Below are positions 40,383 to 49,832 of a DNA stretch of 64,000 nucleotides, one piece after another; the first letter of the stretch is position 1; every line of letters begins with the position of its first letter. The stretch lies in contig DDAM01000062.1 in NCBI GenBank assembly GCA_002332905.1, positions 1-64,000 of the forward strand, given 5' to 3'. The stretch is from Firmicutes bacterium UBA2058 (lineage in GTDB: Bacteria > Bacillota > Clostridia > Tissierellales > Sedimentibacteraceae). The translations under genes and the position numbers were made by a program. Below the pieces are notes generated by a model. That model saw only the letters and a program-made list of their open reading frames with translations. It had not been told where the DNA came from and ran no database searches.

Positions 40383-41696
40383 TTAATTTACAAACTCGTC
40401 ATAAATAGCTTTAATTGTACTTTCAAAATTTCTATTATCTACTCCTATTATTACGTTTATTTCACTTAGTCCTTGAGCTATTATTTTTACATCAATGTTT
40501 TCTTTTTCAAGTGCACTAAATAGTCTTTTAAATATTGAAGATTTATTTCTAATATTTCTGCCAACAGAAGTTACTAACGCTATATCTGTATAGGCAGTTA
40601 TTTTATCTGCCTTACAGGTCGACTTAAGTTCATTTAAGATTTTATCCATGATATTTACCACCGCACTACTTGCTACAATTACAGAAAATGAGTCTATGCC
40701 TGTTGGAACATGTTCTACAACAATTTTTCTTCTATAAAATACATCAAGTGCTGATTTCATAATACCAACTTGACTAGCCATGTTAGCCTTATTTATGCAA
40801 AACACAGTATAATTTTTCTTACCCGATATTCCAGTAATTATTCGTTCTGCTTCCTCATCTTCCACTTTTTCTACAATAAGTGTTCCGCATCCTTGAGGTT
40901 GATTTGTGTTTCTTATATTAATAGGTATATTTGCTTCTCTTACTGGAAAAACAGCTTCATCGTGAAGAACTGTTGCTCCCATATAGGCAAGCTCCCTAAG
41001 TTCTCTATAAGTCATAACATCTATTTTTTTTGGATTATTTATAATTCTTGGATCAGCCATTAATAACCCAGATACATCCGTCCAATTTTCATATATATCA
41101 GCGCCAACTGCACTAGAAATTAACGAACCAGTAATATCAGATCCACCTCTTGAAAATGTTTTAATTCTTCCATCATCATAGCTTCCATAAAACCCAGGTA
41201 TCACTACATTTTCTTTATCTTTTAAAATTTTCGAAATCTCCATATTAGTTTTTTCAACATTTAAAAATCCATCATCATCAAAAAAAATAATACTTTTAGC
41301 ATCTATAAATTCAAATCCAATATATTCAGCTAATATTTTACTATTTATATATTCTCCCCGACTAACAAAGTAGTCTTCTTCACAATTTTCCTCTAGACTA
41401 TTAAATATATTTTTAAACTCCAATTTTAAATTTATATCTAAATTGAGCTTTTCGACGATTTTATTAAATCTTTCACTAATTTCATAGAATATTTCTTTAT
41501 AATTATTATTATTCTTTTTGTTTCTGTAGCATAAATATAATAAGTCAGTAATTTTACTATTTAGTCCATCTGTAGTTCCAGGGGCAGAGGCAACTACGTA
41601 TTTTATAGTATTATCGTTTTTTATAATATCACTTACTTTAGTGAACTGTTTGTCGTTAGATAAAGATGTTCCTCCAAATTTTGCAACTTTAATCAC
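40383..41696 (-). CDS. Aspartokinase
   Basis: Phosphorylates aspartate, the first step towards lysine, threonine and methionine. The 437-residue monofunctional enzyme has the kinase motif VAKFGGTSLSN at the start, FSRGGSDITGSLIS for the aspartate site, and two C-terminal ACT regions (from about residue 290, with GRNIRNKSSIFKRLFSALEKENIDVKII). The start is GTG, 8 bases after GGAGG. Which feedback inhibitor it responds to cannot be read. It stands alone. Confidence 0.93.
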   Translation of the reverse strand: MIKVAKFGGTSLSNDKQFTKVSDIIKNDNTIKYVVASAPGTTDGLNSKITDLLYLCYRNKKNNNNYKEIFYEISERFNKIVEKLNLDINLKLEFKNIFNSLEENCEEDYFVSRGEYINSKILAEYIGFEFIDAKSIIFFDDDGFLNVEKTNMEISKILKDKENVVIPGFYGSYDDGRIKTFSRGGSDITGSLISSAVGADIYENWTDVSGLLMADPRIINNPKKIDVMTYRELRELAYMGATVLHDEAVFPVREANIPINIRNTNQPQGCGTLIVEKVEDEEAERIITGISGKKNYTVFCINKANMASQVGIMKSALDVFYRRKIVVEHVPTGIDSFSVIVASSAVVNIMDKILNELKSTCKADKITAYTDIALVTSVGRNIRNKSSIFKRLFSALEKENIDVKIIAQGLSEINVIIGVDNRNFESTIKAIYDEFVN

Positions 41697-41825
41697 AATT
41701 TTTACCTCCTAATTAATTATTTACATGCGTGTACAGTTATTTTTTAATGATTTTTTAAGAAATTTATATTATAATATTCATATGAATTAAGAAGCTTGAG
41801 GTTATGAATATTAAAATGGTTATAT

Positions 41826-41850
41826 GGCTCAAACAAAGTTTGAGACTATG
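41826..41850. repeat. Dispersed hairpin (CTCAAAC type) before the DUF3810 gene
   Basis: GGCTCAAAC-AAA-GTTTGAG followed by ACTATG, with the same 7-bp arms as the copy at 36789. Nearby, AATATTCAT (41773-41781) and ATGAATATT (41804-41812) form another 9-bp inverted repeat, so the leader carries two hairpins. Confidence 0.6.
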
Positions 41851-41915
41851 CATAGTTTAGACTATAGAAATATGAATCTGTTGTATTATAATAGAAAGGA
41901 TATACTAGATATTCT

Positions 41916-43034
41916 ATGAAAAAAAGGGTGACATTCTTTGCAAATAGTAGTTTGAGCATAATTATATATAAGATTGCTTATATTCTTAGCACTCTAATAG
42001 CCATAAATTTATTAATATATTTTGCATCCAAAAATTCCGAATGGGTTGAAATGAATTACTCACAGGGTATTTATTTAAAAATAAGTAGTTTTTTAAGTAA
42101 TATATTTGGAGTATTACCTTTCTCTTTGACAGAATTTTTAATTATAGCTGTTGCAGTATCAGTTATTGTTACTTTATATGTATTAATAAGAAATTTTTCT
42201 GTTACAAATTTCTTGAAATATTTACTAAGTTTTTTATCAATAATAAGCACTGCTATGTTTTTATTTTGGTGTTTATGGGGTATAAATAACTTTAGAATAC
42301 CTGTAGAAAATTTTTTGCCCTTTGAAAAGAATAAATATACTGTAAATGAATTAGAAAGAGCCTGTGAAATATTACTAGAAAAGACTAATAATCTAAGAAA
42401 ACTGATGGAAGAAGACATAAATGGTGTAACAACCGCAAATAGAGATTATAAAAAAATTTTAAATAGTAGCTTTGATGCATACGATAATATTTCTGAAATA
42501 TATAATATTATACCTACATCTGGAAAAATAAGGCCAAAACCAATGATTTTTTCTAAAGTTATGAGTATGTTAAATTATACAGGCATGTATAATCCATATA
42601 CAGCTGAAACAAATATAAATATTGATGAACCTATATATAATATGCCATTTACAGCTTGTCATGAAATCGCTCATTTAAAGGGTTTTCCAAGAGAAAGTGA
42701 AGCGAATTTTATTTCATTTTTAACTTGCATAAATAGTGATGACATGTTTTTTGAGTACTCAGGTTATTTATCTGGATTAATATACTGTTCAAATGCGTTA
42801 TATAGGGAAGCGCCAGAAGCTTATGTTAAACTTAAAAATAATTTTTCAGAAGGAATTATAAGAGATTTAACGTATACTAATGAATATTGGAATAATTATA
42901 AAGGATTTATTGCCAGGTTTGGCGAAAATAACAATAACGTATTTTTAAAACATACTAATCAACCAGAAGGCACTAAAAGTTACGGATTAGTAGTAGACCT
43001 AATTATTTCATACTTAATACAAAATGATGTGTAA
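41916..43034 (+). CDS. DUF3810 membrane protein with HExxH motif
   Basis: A 372-residue protein with three N-terminal membrane helices (about residues 16-36, 70-92 and 107-125) and an extracytoplasmic domain carrying CHEIAHLKGFPRESEANF (His-Glu-x-x-His near residue 250, with a downstream Glu in the ESEANF stretch). This pattern fits a gluzincin-type zinc peptidase, and the family is known only as DUF3810. AGAAAGG is upstream of the ATG. No operon partner. Peptidase activity is inferred from the motif. Confidence 0.85.
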   Translation: MKKRVTFFANSSLSIIIYKIAYILSTLIAINLLIYFASKNSEWVEMNYSQGIYLKISSFLSNIFGVLPFSLTEFLIIAVAVSVIVTLYVLIRNFSVTNFLKYLLSFLSIISTAMFLFWCLWGINNFRIPVENFLPFEKNKYTVNELERACEILLEKTNNLRKLMEEDINGVTTANRDYKKILNSSFDAYDNISEIYNIIPTSGKIRPKPMIFSKVMSMLNYTGMYNPYTAETNINIDEPIYNMPFTACHEIAHLKGFPRESEANFISFLTCINSDDMFFEYSGYLSGLIYCSNALYREAPEAYVKLKNNFSEGIIRDLTYTNEYWNNYKGFIARFGENNNNVFLKHTNQPEGTKSYGLVVDLIISYLIQNDV

Positions 43035-43101
43035 AATCACACTTTATAGTTGAAAAAAATTCCAAATAATGATATATTACAATAGTTTAAGGAGATGATA
43101 A

Positions 43102-43161
43102 CGTGAAAAAAACACTTCACGCTATTATATTAATGATGCCACTTCGTGGCATAACAGGAGG
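43102..43161 (+). repeat. Paired hairpins in the clpE leader
   Basis: CGTGAA/TTCACG (43102-43121) is followed by a perfect 7-bp ATGCCAC-TTC-GTGGCAT (43136-43152). The right arm leads through AACAGGAGG into the clpE ribosome site. The second hairpin resembles the ATGCCAC...GGCATAATGAGAGG elements at 17383 and 62807. Confidence 0.6.
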
Positions 43162-43186
43162 TCAAAATGTTATGTTCAGTTTGTAA
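43103..43186 (+). CDS. Possible 27-residue leader peptide overlapping clpE
   Basis: GTG with AAGGAG eight bases upstream opens a 27-codon frame that runs through two hairpins and stops 20 bases inside clpE in another frame. The clpE start has its own GGAGG, so coupling is not required. Translation through the hairpins could expose or hide that ribosome site. No similarity is recognised, and chance cannot be excluded. Confidence 0.3.
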   Translation: MKKTLHAIILMMPLRGITGGQNVMFSL

Positions 43187-45515
43187 AAAAAATGTAGCTG
43201 TTATATTTGTAAATAAAATAGTAGAAGGAAAAATGAAATCTACAGGTTTATGTATACCATGTGCAAAAAAACAAGGTTTAGCACCTATGGACCAAATAAT
43301 GCAACAAAGTGGATTTATGCCTGAAGATTTTGATAATATTAATAATCAATTGACTGAAGCAATGGAGGATATAGACTTAGAGCAATTAGCTGAAGGAATG
43401 GGTTCTATTGATTCAGGTGATGTAGAGAATTTTAGTAAAAAAGATTTAGGAAATTTAATGAATTTTATGAATACGGCCTTTTCCGGCAGCTTTACATCTA
43501 AAGACTCAGAATTGCCGGCAGAAATTGACAATGATAATGAATTTAGCGGTGAATTTTCTAAGGGCGGAACAAAATTAAAGGATAAACCTAAAAAGAAAAA
43601 AAGAAAGTACCTTGATACTTACGGCATAAATTTAACTACAAAAGCTATTGAGGGTGGTATTGATAGGATTATTGGCAGAGAAAGAGAAATAGACAGAGTT
43701 GTTCAAATACTAAACAGGCGTTCAAAAAACAATCCTGTTTTAATTGGAGAGCCTGGTGTAGGAAAAACTGCAATTGCAGAAGGATTAGCAGTACGTATAG
43801 CCGATAAACAGGTGCCTGTTAAGCTACATGATACTGAAATTTATTTATTAGATTTAACTGCACTTGTAGCTGGAACACAGTTTAGAGGACAGTTTGAGTC
43901 TCGTATGAAGGCATTAATTGACGAAGCAAAAAAAGCAGGTAACATTATATTGATAATAGATGAGATACACAATATAGTTGGCGCGGGTGATGCTGAAAGC
44001 GGGGCTATGAATGCGGCAAACATTTTAAAACCTGCTCTTGCAAAGGGCGAAGTACAAGTTATAGGTGCAACCACTTTAAATGAGTATAGAAAGCATATTG
44101 AAAAGGATACTGCCCTTGAAAGAAGATTCCAACCTGTTATAGTTGATGAGCCTTCTATAAGTGATTCAATTGAGATTTTAATGGGAATAAAGGATTATTA
44201 TGAGAACTATCATAGGGTAAAAATAAGCCAAGAGGTTGTTGAAGCTGCTGTTAAAATGTCTGAAAGATATATTACTGATAGATTTTTACCAGACAAAGCA
44301 ATTGATGTTATAGATGAAGCCGGCTCAAGAGTAAATCTAAAAAATAAGGGACTTGTGGAATTAGAGGCTTTGAGAAGCGAGCTAACTAAGGTTAAATATG
44401 AAAAGGAAGAGGCAGCGGAGGATGATGACTACGAAAAGGCTGCTGAATGTAAGGTAAATGAGCTTAGACTTGAAAACAGTATTTCAAAGTTATCTAAGGA
44501 ATGCGAAAATATAAGTTTAACTGAAGAAGACATAGCATATGTTATAGAGGCTTGGACTAAAATACCAGTTCAGAAAATAACTGAGGTAGAGGCAGAAAAG
44601 CTTATAAATTTGGAACAAAGACTTCATAAAAGAGTTATAGGTCAACATAATGCTGTAGAGGGCTTGTCTAGAGCTATAAGAAGAAGTCGTTCAGGTTTTA
44701 GAAAGAAAAGAAAGCCAGCATCCTTTATATTTGTGGGGCCAACTGGAGTTGGTAAAACTGAGCTTGCAAGAACTCTTGCATACGAAATGTTTGAAAATGA
44801 AGAAGCAATGATTAGAATAGATATGTCTGAGTATATGGAAAAACATACCGTATCTAAACTAATAGGAGCACCTCCAGGATACGTAGGGTATGACCAAGCA
44901 GGTTTTTTAACTGAGAAAATTAGACGTAAGCCATATTCAGTTATACTTCTTGATGAAATAGAAAAGGCTCACTCTGATGTATTTAATATATTACTGCAAA
45001 TACTTGAAGATGGCAGACTTACTGATAATCAAGGAAGAACAGTAAACTTTGAAAATACAATTATTATAATGACTTCAAATGTTGGAAACAGCGGTCAGGC
45101 TAATAAAATTGGTTTTGGTGATTTAAATAATAAGGAATATAACTTATTAGAAGCAAAAATTCAATCAGCTTTAAAAGAAACCTTTAAACCTGAATTTTTA
45201 AATCGTGTTGATGAGGTTGTAATATTCAATGAACTTTCAAAGGAAGAGCTTCGTCAAATAATAGATTTAATGTTAAATGAAGTAATTGATGAAGGAAAGA
45301 ATAAAAAAATTACAATCAATGTTTCTGATGAAATGAAAGACTTCATTCTTGAAAAAGGATATGATCCAAAATATGGTGCAAGACCACTAAGAAGAACTAT
45401 ACAAAAATATGTTGAAGACGAAATTTCAGAAAGCTATTTAAAGGGCTTAATAAAAGAAGGAAGCATTGTAAATATTACTGTAGACAATGATAAAACTAAA
45501 TTAGACATAAAATAA
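43167..45515 (+). CDS. clpE: ClpE/ClpC-type Hsp100 ATPase with N-terminal zinc finger
   Basis: A 782-residue AAA+ unfoldase that would feed ClpP. The N terminus has a four-Cys zinc motif (MLCSVCKK ... LCIPCAKK, Cys 3, 6, 29 and 32), characteristic of ClpE. Two AAA+ modules follow: Walker A GEPGVGKTA near residue 198 and GPTGVGKTE near residue 525, with a UVR-like coiled segment between them. GGAGG lies 5 bases before the ATG. I see a single GGTCAAA at the start but no tandem CtsR box, and no CIRCE element. Confidence 0.92.
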   Translation: MLCSVCKKNVAVIFVNKIVEGKMKSTGLCIPCAKKQGLAPMDQIMQQSGFMPEDFDNINNQLTEAMEDIDLEQLAEGMGSIDSGDVENFSKKDLGNLMNFMNTAFSGSFTSKDSELPAEIDNDNEFSGEFSKGGTKLKDKPKKKKRKYLDTYGINLTTKAIEGGIDRIIGREREIDRVVQILNRRSKNNPVLIGEPGVGKTAIAEGLAVRIADKQVPVKLHDTEIYLLDLTALVAGTQFRGQFESRMKALIDEAKKAGNIILIIDEIHNIVGAGDAESGAMNAANILKPALAKGEVQVIGATTLNEYRKHIEKDTALERRFQPVIVDEPSISDSIEILMGIKDYYENYHRVKISQEVVEAAVKMSERYITDRFLPDKAIDVIDEAGSRVNLKNKGLVELEALRSELTKVKYEKEEAAEDDDYEKAAECKVNELRLENSISKLSKECENISLTEEDIAYVIEAWTKIPVQKITEVEAEKLINLEQRLHKRVIGQHNAVEGLSRAIRRSRSGFRKKRKPASFIFVGPTGVGKTELARTLAYEMFENEEAMIRIDMSEYMEKHTVSKLIGAPPGYVGYDQAGFLTEKIRRKPYSVILLDEIEKAHSDVFNILLQILEDGRLTDNQGRTVNFENTIIIMTSNVGNSGQANKIGFGDLNNKEYNLLEAKIQSALKETFKPEFLNRVDEVVIFNELSKEELRQIIDLMLNEVIDEGKNKKITINVSDEMKDFILEKGYDPKYGARPLRRTIQKYVEDEISESYLKGLIKEGSIVNITVDNDKTKLDIK

Positions 45516-45517
45516 AA

Positions 45518-45550
45518 ATATAGCGTCATAATTTGACGCTATATTTTTAT
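45518..45550. terminator. Bidirectional terminator after clpE
   Basis: AATATAGCGTC and GACGCTATATT form an 11-bp stem followed by TTT on both sides. It serves clpE and the convergent dipeptidase gene. Confidence 0.85.
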
Positions 45551-45570
45551 GCTTAAGAATACTATTATGA

Positions 45571-46545
45571 CTATGAGACACTCCAGTATCTTTTAAAGAA
45601 AGCTTCTGAATTTTTGTAGCATACAGCTTCTATTTCTTTTGATGTGAACTTATTTTTTTCCATTGCTTCTACAAGCATATGAATATCTCCGGCGCCTTTT
45701 ATTTCTAATTCTCCGTCTATTCCATCAAAGTCAGTACCAAGACCAACTACTTCTAAACCACCAACATTAATTAAATGTCTTATATGAGTCATCATATCAT
45801 CTATCTTACTTTTATTTTCTTTTTGTAAAAAGACTCCACAGAAATTAATTCCTGTTATTCCACCCTTATCTGCAAGCTTTTTTACCATTTCGTCAGTTAA
45901 ATTTCTACAATGCTCATGTACTTCTCTTGAATTTGAGTGTGTCGCCATAAATGGTTTCTTTGAATATTTATATACATCATTAAATCCAGCATCAGATAGA
46001 TGGGATACATCAACGATTATACCTAAATCATTCATTTTTTCAACAACTTCAATACCAAAAGGCTTTAGACCATAATCCTTAAATTTATATCCACTGTTTG
46101 GATAACCTATACAGTTTTCATAATTCCATGTTAGTGTTATTGCTCTAACTCCTTTATTATATAACTCCTCTAATCTTTCAATCTTACCATCAATTATTCC
46201 GCCTTCTTCTATTGTTAAAAATGCAGAAAGCCTGTTATTATTTTTATTTGCTAAATAATCTTGATAAGAGCTAGCGAATGCAATTTTTTCTGGATTTTTA
46301 GATACTTGTTCGTGAAAAATATCTATAGCCCTTAATGCATCATCATAATGGCTAATCTTATATATAGGCTCTTCACCTAAGCATATAAAGCAAGCAAAAA
46401 ACTGTGCTGCATAATTGCTTTTTATTAGTCTTTCAATATCTATATGATAATCATTTTTCCATAAATCAATATTTGATACTTCACCTTTGCTTTTGTCTAC
46501 TAACCATCTCATTAGCGTATCTACATGAAAATCAATATAAAACAT
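45571..46545 (-). CDS. Membrane dipeptidase family M19 enzyme
   Basis: A 324-residue zinc-dependent dipeptidase of the renal dipeptidase (M19) family. It has DFHVDTLMR at the N terminus (first zinc His/Asp), the bridging Glu in LTIEEGGII, the His in VDVSHLSDAGF, THSNSREVHEHCRNLTDE, and GLGTDFDGIDG. No signal peptide, so it is cytosolic. ATG 46545 follows GAGG; 11 codons of apparent upstream reading are the hairpin element. It lies downstream of pepF, consistent with peptide breakdown. Confidence 0.93.
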   Translation of the reverse strand: MFYIDFHVDTLMRWLVDKSKGEVSNIDLWKNDYHIDIERLIKSNYAAQFFACFICLGEEPIYKISHYDDALRAIDIFHEQVSKNPEKIAFASSYQDYLANKNNNRLSAFLTIEEGGIIDGKIERLEELYNKGVRAITLTWNYENCIGYPNSGYKFKDYGLKPFGIEVVEKMNDLGIIVDVSHLSDAGFNDVYKYSKKPFMATHSNSREVHEHCRNLTDEMVKKLADKGGITGINFCGVFLQKENKSKIDDMMTHIRHLINVGGLEVVGLGTDFDGIDGELEIKGAGDIHMLVEAMEKNKFTSKEIEAVCYKNSEAFFKRYWSVS

Positions 46546-46550
46546 AATAA

Positions 46551-46578
46551 CCTCTATTCCGCCGTCAAAAGACGGCAC
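46551..46578 (-). repeat. Hairpin between pepF and the dipeptidase gene
   Basis: On the minus strand, GCCGTC-TTTT-GACGGC is a perfect 6-bp stem followed by GGAATAGAGG, which includes the ribosome site of the dipeptidase gene. Another member of the group in which the right arm leads into the ribosome site. Confidence 0.55.
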
Positions 46579-46585
46579 ATTATTT

Positions 46586-48388
46586 TTACTCTGACAACAA
46601 GCTATCTAATTCATCTATTAGCTTGCCAAATATTGATAGCGCTGCATTTATTGGCTCTGGAGTTGTCATATCTACTCCTGCTATTTTTAATAGGTCTATT
46701 GGGGAAGCTGAACTACCACTGCTTAAGAATTTTAAATAATTTTTAACGGCTGGCTCACCCTCATCTAATATTTTTCTTGATAAAGCCATAGCAGCAGAAT
46801 AACCTGTAGCGTACTGATACACATAGAAGTTATAATAGAAGTGAGGTATTCTAGCCCATTCTATTGCGATTTCTTTATCAACAACGATATCATCTCCAAA
46901 GTATTTAACATTTAAATCATAGTATAAATTACTTAAAGCATCTGCTGTTAAGCTCTTTCCTTGTTCAGCCATTTCATTGGTTAACATTTCAAATTCAGCA
47001 AACATTGTCTGTCTAAATAGCGTGCCTCTAAATTGCTCTAAGAAATAATTGATTAAATTTGCTCTTTCAAGTTTATCTTTTGTTTTTCCTAACAAATATT
47101 CCATCAGCAATGCTTCATTACAAGTAGAGGCAACCTCTGCTACAAAAATTTTATAGTCTGAGTAAACATTTGGCTGTGTTTTGTTTGATAAGTATGAGTG
47201 AATTGCATGACCCATTTCATGTGCTAATGTAAACTCTCCACTTAAATTTTCTGTATGATTTAATAAAACGTATGGATGAACTTTTGCACCAGCTGAATAT
47301 GCTCCGCTTCTTTTTCCTTCATTTTCATAAACATCAATCCATCTGTTTTCAAATCCTTCTTTTAATATAGCTTGATATTCTTTTCCAAGAGGGGCAACAG
47401 CTTCCATTACATTCAATTTAGCTTCCTCAAATGTAATTTTATCATTGGAACTTTGTACTGCTTGAGTATATAAATCGTACATATGTAATTCATCAAGCTT
47501 CAAAAGCTTTTTGCGTAAGGAAACATATTTATGCATATAATGCATATTATCATGTACTGCTTTAATTAAGTTCTTGTATACAGCTACTGGAACGTCTGTA
47601 TTGTCTAAAGCTCTCTCAAGTGTAGAATTATACTTTCTTGAATTAGCATAAAACATTAGTTGTTTTATTTGTGCATAATAGGAAGATGCAGCAGTGTTTT
47701 TAAATTTCTCAAAAGTATGATACAAAGTCATAAAAGCATCTTTTCTAACTCTTGCATCCTTACTTTCAAGATAAGATATAAATGTTCCAGCAGTTAGCCT
47801 AGCTGGTTTTCCATCTTCTCCAATTATATCTGGAAATTCTAAATCTGCATTTCTAAACATTGACATAATTGAAGATGGTGCTGATGCTAAATCTTCAGCA
47901 GCAGCTAATAATTTTTCCTCATTTTCTGATAGTATATGTTCTTTTTTCCTTCTTTTTTCATTAAGATGTCTTTCATATATCTTTAAAGCTTCATTTTCTT
48001 TATAGAATTTATTTAAAGTCTCATCTAGTATAGCTATAATTTCTGGAGTTTCAAACGCCGTTGCGCTACCATAATTAACAGCCAAGCTCATAATTTGATT
48101 AGCTAAGTCTTGATATATTGTATTTTTTGTATCTTCATCAAATTTACGTTGAGCATAGTTAAAAATTCTGTCGAATTTTAAGTCAAGTTCATCATTTGCT
48201 TTTAAATAAGCTAATAATATGTCTGATGATTCAGATAGTTTTCCTTTAAATTTAGTTATATCTTCTATCATTTTTTTGGCAAGTTCAAAGTCATCCTTCC
48301 AAGCATCATCATTTACATACAAATCTTCTGTTGCCCATGTGTTTTTTAATTCTACTTCACTTCTTTTTTTAATAGTTGCTTTTTCCAT
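46586..48388 (-). CDS. pepF: Oligoendopeptidase F (M3 family)
   Basis: A 600-residue cytosolic zinc oligopeptidase that trims peptides of roughly 7-17 residues. It has the HExxH motif LAHEMGHAIHSYLS near residue 388 with the third ligand Glu in FVAEVASTCNEALL, and the C-terminal SGSSASPIDLLKIAGVDM typical of PepF. GGAGG precedes the ATG. Likely co-transcribed with the dipeptidase downstream, which gives a small peptide-degradation unit suited to an amino acid fermenter. Confidence 0.94.
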   Translation of the reverse strand: MEKATIKKRSEVELKNTWATEDLYVNDDAWKDDFELAKKMIEDITKFKGKLSESSDILLAYLKANDELDLKFDRIFNYAQRKFDEDTKNTIYQDLANQIMSLAVNYGSATAFETPEIIAILDETLNKFYKENEALKIYERHLNEKRRKKEHILSENEEKLLAAAEDLASAPSSIMSMFRNADLEFPDIIGEDGKPARLTAGTFISYLESKDARVRKDAFMTLYHTFEKFKNTAASSYYAQIKQLMFYANSRKYNSTLERALDNTDVPVAVYKNLIKAVHDNMHYMHKYVSLRKKLLKLDELHMYDLYTQAVQSSNDKITFEEAKLNVMEAVAPLGKEYQAILKEGFENRWIDVYENEGKRSGAYSAGAKVHPYVLLNHTENLSGEFTLAHEMGHAIHSYLSNKTQPNVYSDYKIFVAEVASTCNEALLMEYLLGKTKDKLERANLINYFLEQFRGTLFRQTMFAEFEMLTNEMAEQGKSLTADALSNLYYDLNVKYFGDDIVVDKEIAIEWARIPHFYYNFYVYQYATGYSAAMALSRKILDEGEPAVKNYLKFLSSGSSASPIDLLKIAGVDMTTPEPINAALSIFGKLIDELDSLLSE

Positions 48389-48439
48389 TCTTAAACATTC
48401 CCTCCGCTTAAATTATAAAATATTCTTTTTAAGTACAAT

Positions 48440-48472
48440 ACCAAAGCACTATACCTAGTATAGTACTTTGGT
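48440..48472. repeat. 33-bp palindrome upstream of pepF
   Basis: CCAAAG-C-ACTATA-CCTAG-TATAGT-A-CTTTGG is symmetrical except for one central mismatch pair. There is no T run after it. It begins about 50 bases from the pepF start codon, so it may be an operator or a leader hairpin. Confidence 0.55.
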
Positions 48473-48592
48473 AATAATTAGTCTATATTAAAGTATATTC
48501 ATTTTTCTTATAAAAGAATTAATTAAACTTTTAACAAGCTAAACGTTTTCATTATTAATCAAAATTATATTATAACTTTACAAAAAAAAGTC

Positions 48593-48621
48593 TTGATAAG
48601 AAAATTTAATAATGTTATTAT
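48593..48621 (+). promoter_or_regulatory. Promoter of the phosphate transporter
   Basis: TTGATA (48593-48598) and TATTAT (48616-48621) with a 17-bp spacer, about 100 bases before the start codon. Confidence 0.6.
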
Positions 48622-48719
48622 ATGCTTGTAATATATTCTACTGTTTGCATATATTTTGTGTAAACAAGTTTTTTATTGCAATTGTAGCTTAAAAATAATT
48701 TTGGCGAAAGGATATTTTA

Positions 48720-49772
48720 ATGACTATTTTATTCTCTGATTATTTAAGTCAATTAATAGACAATCCCGCACTATTAGTTACTGCTATACTAACCCTAGGT
48801 GTAATATTAGTTAATGGTTGGACTGATGCTCCAAATGCTATAGCAACATGCGTTTCTACACGTTCTATCAGCCCTAGAGCAGCTATATTAATGGCAGCAG
48901 TTTTTAATTTTTTGGGTGTTTTGTTTATGACTTTAGTCAACGCAACAGTTGCCCAAACAATCTACAAAATGGTTGATTTTGGAGGTAATTCTCATGATGC
49001 GTTGATAGCTTTATGTGCAGCCTTATTTGCAATAGTTACTTGGGCAACAGCAGCTTGGTGGTTTGGTATACCAACAAGTGAAAGCCATGCATTGATTGCT
49101 GGTATATCTGGTGCTGCTATAGCATTACATAATGGCTTAGGCGGTATAAATGGTTCAGAATGGATTAAAGTTATCTATGGACTTGTGTTATCTACATGTA
49201 TCGGTTTTGGCTCTGGATGGATATTTGTAAAGACAATAGAAATCATATTTAGAAAAGTAGACAGAAGAAGAACAACTGGAATTTTTAAAAATGCACAAAT
49301 ACTTGGTGGAGCTGCTATGGCTTTTATGCATGGAGCTCAAGATGGTCAAAAGTTCATGGGAGTATTTATGCTAGGTATTTTTTTAGCAAATGGACAAGGT
49401 ACTGTTACAAGCTTTGTAATTCCAATTTGGCTAATGATACTCTGCTCTGTTGTTATGGCACTTGGAACTTCAATTGGCGGATATCGTATTATAAAAGCTG
49501 TTGGAATGGACATGGTTAAACTTGAAAAATATCAAGGATTTGCCGCTGATTTAGCAGCAGCTTCGTGTCTTTTAGCATCTTCACTTACTGGAATCCCAGT
49601 AAGTACAACACATACTAAGACAACATCTATTATGGGTGTAGGCGCAGCGAAGAGACTTTCATCTGTAAATTGGGGTGTTGTTAAGGAAATGGTGTATACT
49701 TGGATATTAACTTTTCCAGGTTGTGGTCTAATTGGCTATCTGATGGCTAAGTTATTTATGATGATATTCTAA
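48720..49772 (+). CDS. pit: Inorganic phosphate transporter, PiT family
   Basis: A 350-residue sodium- or proton-coupled phosphate transporter with about ten membrane helices. It has both PiT signature repeats: NGWTDAPNAIATCVSTRS near residue 37, and the mirrored MAFMHGAQDGQKFMG near residue 205 and TGIPVSTTHTKTTSIMGVG near residue 295. GAAAGGATA precedes the ATG. A DUF47 protein follows 60 bases later, the usual pairing. Confidence 0.94.
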   Translation: MTILFSDYLSQLIDNPALLVTAILTLGVILVNGWTDAPNAIATCVSTRSISPRAAILMAAVFNFLGVLFMTLVNATVAQTIYKMVDFGGNSHDALIALCAALFAIVTWATAAWWFGIPTSESHALIAGISGAAIALHNGLGGINGSEWIKVIYGLVLSTCIGFGSGWIFVKTIEIIFRKVDRRRTTGIFKNAQILGGAAMAFMHGAQDGQKFMGVFMLGIFLANGQGTVTSFVIPIWLMILCSVVMALGTSIGGYRIIKAVGMDMVKLEKYQGFAADLAAASCLLASSLTGIPVSTTHTKTTSIMGVGAAKRLSSVNWGVVKEMVYTWILTFPGCGLIGYLMAKLFMMIF

Positions 49773-49832
49773 CAATATTATTTTAATTTTGTTAATAATA
49801 TTGTCAATACTATTTAAAAGGAGTGTTTATAT

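Larger units (their letters stand above)
48389..48719. other. Divergent region between pepF and the phosphate transporter
   Basis: It contains a 33-bp imperfect palindrome, ACCAAAGCACTATA with TATAGTACTTTGGT (48440-48472), close to the pepF start. It also holds a plus-strand promoter (TTGATA 48593, TATTAT 48616, 17-bp spacer) for the transporter. The leader from that promoter is about 90 bases and shows no recognised riboswitch. Confidence 0.55.

Noticed and set aside
43140..43170. CtsR operator at clpE
   Set aside because: Only one GGTCAAA heptad is present and it overlaps the ribosome site; CtsR needs two tandem heptads.
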